A DNA stretch of 7,765 bases from Clostridiales bacterium (GTDB taxonomy: Bacteria > Bacillota > Clostridia > Oscillospirales > Acutalibacteraceae), in NCBI GenBank assembly GCA_012511005.1, contig JAAZGX010000189.1, positions 1 through 7,765 on the forward strand, read 5' to 3'. Numbering within the stretch: the stretch's first letter is position 1; each line of letters starts with the position of its first letter. Of this stretch, positions 6,943 to 7,765 are shown piece by piece. The notes under the pieces were generated by a model. It was given only the letters and a program-made list of their open reading frames with translations. It was not told where the DNA came from and did no database searches. A program made the translations under genes and the position numbers.

Positions 6943-7377
6943 ATGGCAGAGATAATATCAATAAACACGAGCGAAAGAAAGGGTACAATAAAACATAAAA
7001 TAAAAAGCGGTATGCTCTGTAAAGACGGCGGGTTAAAGGGAGATGCTCACGCAAAAGACGGGCACAGGCAATTAAGCCTTCTTGCCGCTGAAAACTTTTA
7101 TGAGTTAGAAGAAGCTTTGGGAGAGAAAATCCCTTTCGGCTCGTTTGCTGAAAATATTACAACACATGGAATAGAGCTTCATACACTACGAATAGGAACA
7201 AAGTTAAGGGTTGGCGAATGTGTTATTGAGATAACACAGATAGGCAAGAAGTGCCACTCCGACTGTGAAATAAAGAAAAAAGTGGGAAAGTGCGCTATGC
7301 CGCAAAAAGGAGTTTTTGCAAGAGTAAGAACAGGCGGCGAAATTACTATCGGTGATGAAATAACTGTAATAAAGTAA
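6943..7377 (+). CDS. Small MOSC-domain protein
   Basis: 144 aa, a stand-alone MOSC domain (molybdenum cofactor sulfurase C-terminal). Recognisable parts are the N-terminal strand AEIISINTSERKGT (2-15), LKGDAHAKDGHRQLSLLA (about 30-47), a PFGSFAENITTHGIEL block and a Cys-containing KKCHSDCEI (102-110, with C104 and C108). MOSC domains bind the cofactor or persulfide sulfur and are thought to deliver sulfur to metal-sulfur clusters or the Moco. C104 or C108 is the candidate sulfur carrier (inference). Short MOSC proteins of this type are common in clostridial cofactor operons, sometimes fused to MogA/MoaB, but their exact job is unproven. The start has a perfect Shine-Dalgarno sequence and lies two bases after the moaA stop. 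The E1-like gene follows 12 nt downstream, and both are linked with sulfur handling. Confidence 0.9.
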   Translation: MAEIISINTSERKGTIKHKIKSGMLCKDGGLKGDAHAKDGHRQLSLLAAENFYELEEALGEKIPFGSFAENITTHGIELHTLRIGTKLRVGECVIEITQIGKKCHSDCEIKKKVGKCAMPQKGVFARVRTGGEITIGDEITVIK

Positions 7378-7389
7378 AGGGCTGTTTAT

Positions 7390-7765
7390 ATGGAGGAAAA
7401 GCTAAAAAGATTTATTAAAAATACAGATGTGATTTCAGAAAAAGAGCAAAAACAGCTATTTAATAAATCAGTTTTAATAGCAGGGTGCGGCGGGCTTGGC
7501 GGCTTTGTCGGAGAGTATCTCACAAGGCTTGGAATTGGTACGCTTATATTGTGTGATTATGATAGTTTTGAGCATTCAAATACTAACCGCCAACTCCTTT
7601 GTACAGAGGATACACTTAAAAAGAATAAGGCAGCAGAAGCTGAAAAACGAAGCTATTTAATTAATCCAAATATAAATGTAATAGCGATAACTGAAAAACT
7701 GACAGAAAAGAATATAAATGATATTCTTTCACAAGCAGATATGGTAATTGACGCGCTTGACAATA
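7390..7765 (+). CDS. ThiF/MoeB/HesA-family E1-like adenylyltransferase (partial, C-terminus beyond window)
   Basis: The first 125 codons are in the window and the frame is still open at the end. The family adenylates the C-terminal Gly of a ubiquitin-like sulfur carrier (MoaD in cofactor synthesis, ThiS in thiamine synthesis). Visible motifs are the nucleotide-binding GCGGLGG (32-38), the acidic strand end DYD (56-58), NRQ with R67 (66-68), a conserved Lys K80 in KKNKAAEAEK, INPN (91-94) and ALDN with D124. These match the ATP- and Mg-binding residues of MoeB (Arg73, Lys86 and Asp130 in E. coli). The start at 7390 follows AAAGGG (7375-7380) at normal spacing, 12 nt after the MOSC stop. Its place in a cofactor operon favours activation of MoaD, but ThiF or HesA-type specificity cannot be excluded without the C-terminal half and its zinc-binding cysteines. 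Confidence 0.9.
   Translation, partial: MEEKLKRFIKNTDVISEKEQKQLFNKSVLIAGCGGLGGFVGEYLTRLGIGTLILCDYDSFEHSNTNRQLLCTEDTLKKNKAAEAEKRSYLINPNINVIAITEKLTEKNINDILSQADMVIDALDN

Overview
The window holds the start and most of one co-directional operon (all genes on the + strand) for taking up tungstate (or molybdate) and building the pyranopterin (molybdopterin) cofactor. It comes from a low-to-moderate GC anaerobe, most likely a Clostridia-type Firmicute. That guess rests on AT-rich codon use (many TTA, CTT, AAA and ATA codons), a Tup-type tungstate transporter, a MoeA fused to a periplasmic-binding-protein-like (PBP-like) domain, and tight ATGA overlaps. No taxonomic marker is present, so the host is an inference.

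Layout. Positions 1-79 carry the 3' part of what looks like a Moco/Tuco (molybdenum/tungsten cofactor) riboswitch. Its last strand contains the ribosome binding site of the first gene, and the 5' part of the aptamer and the promoter lie before the window. Then come tupA (80-994, lipoprotein binding protein), a strong GC-rich stem-loop (about 997-1037), tupB (1047-1730, permease) and tupC (1727-2404, ATPase). Next are two different MoeA-family genes: a standard-length one (2397-3611) and one with an added C-terminal PBP-like domain (3608-5524). They are followed by moaC (5529-5999), moaA (5996-6940), a small MOSC-domain gene (6943-7377) and the first 125 codons of a ThiF/MoeB/HesA-type E1-like adenylyltransferase (from 7390, running off the end).

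How the genes fit together. TupABC brings the oxyanion in. MoaA and MoaC convert GTP to cyclic pyranopterin monophosphate. The E1-like protein probably activates a MoaD-type sulfur carrier for the dithiolene step. The two MoeA proteins insert metal into adenylylated molybdopterin. The MOSC protein may handle sulfur or a late modification of the cofactor. The riboswitch would give end-product control of the whole unit. moaD, moaE and a mogA/moaB gene are absent here and may lie downstream or elsewhere. No gap of 300 bases or more lacks a gene, and no transposon, CRISPR array, tRNA or rRNA was seen.

This is mostly a recognisable pathway rather than a new system. The points most worth a second look are the riboswitch fragment in front of a tungstate transporter, the pair of dissimilar MoeA proteins (one with a likely cytoplasmic oxyanion-sensing domain), and the tupA-tupB stem-loop.
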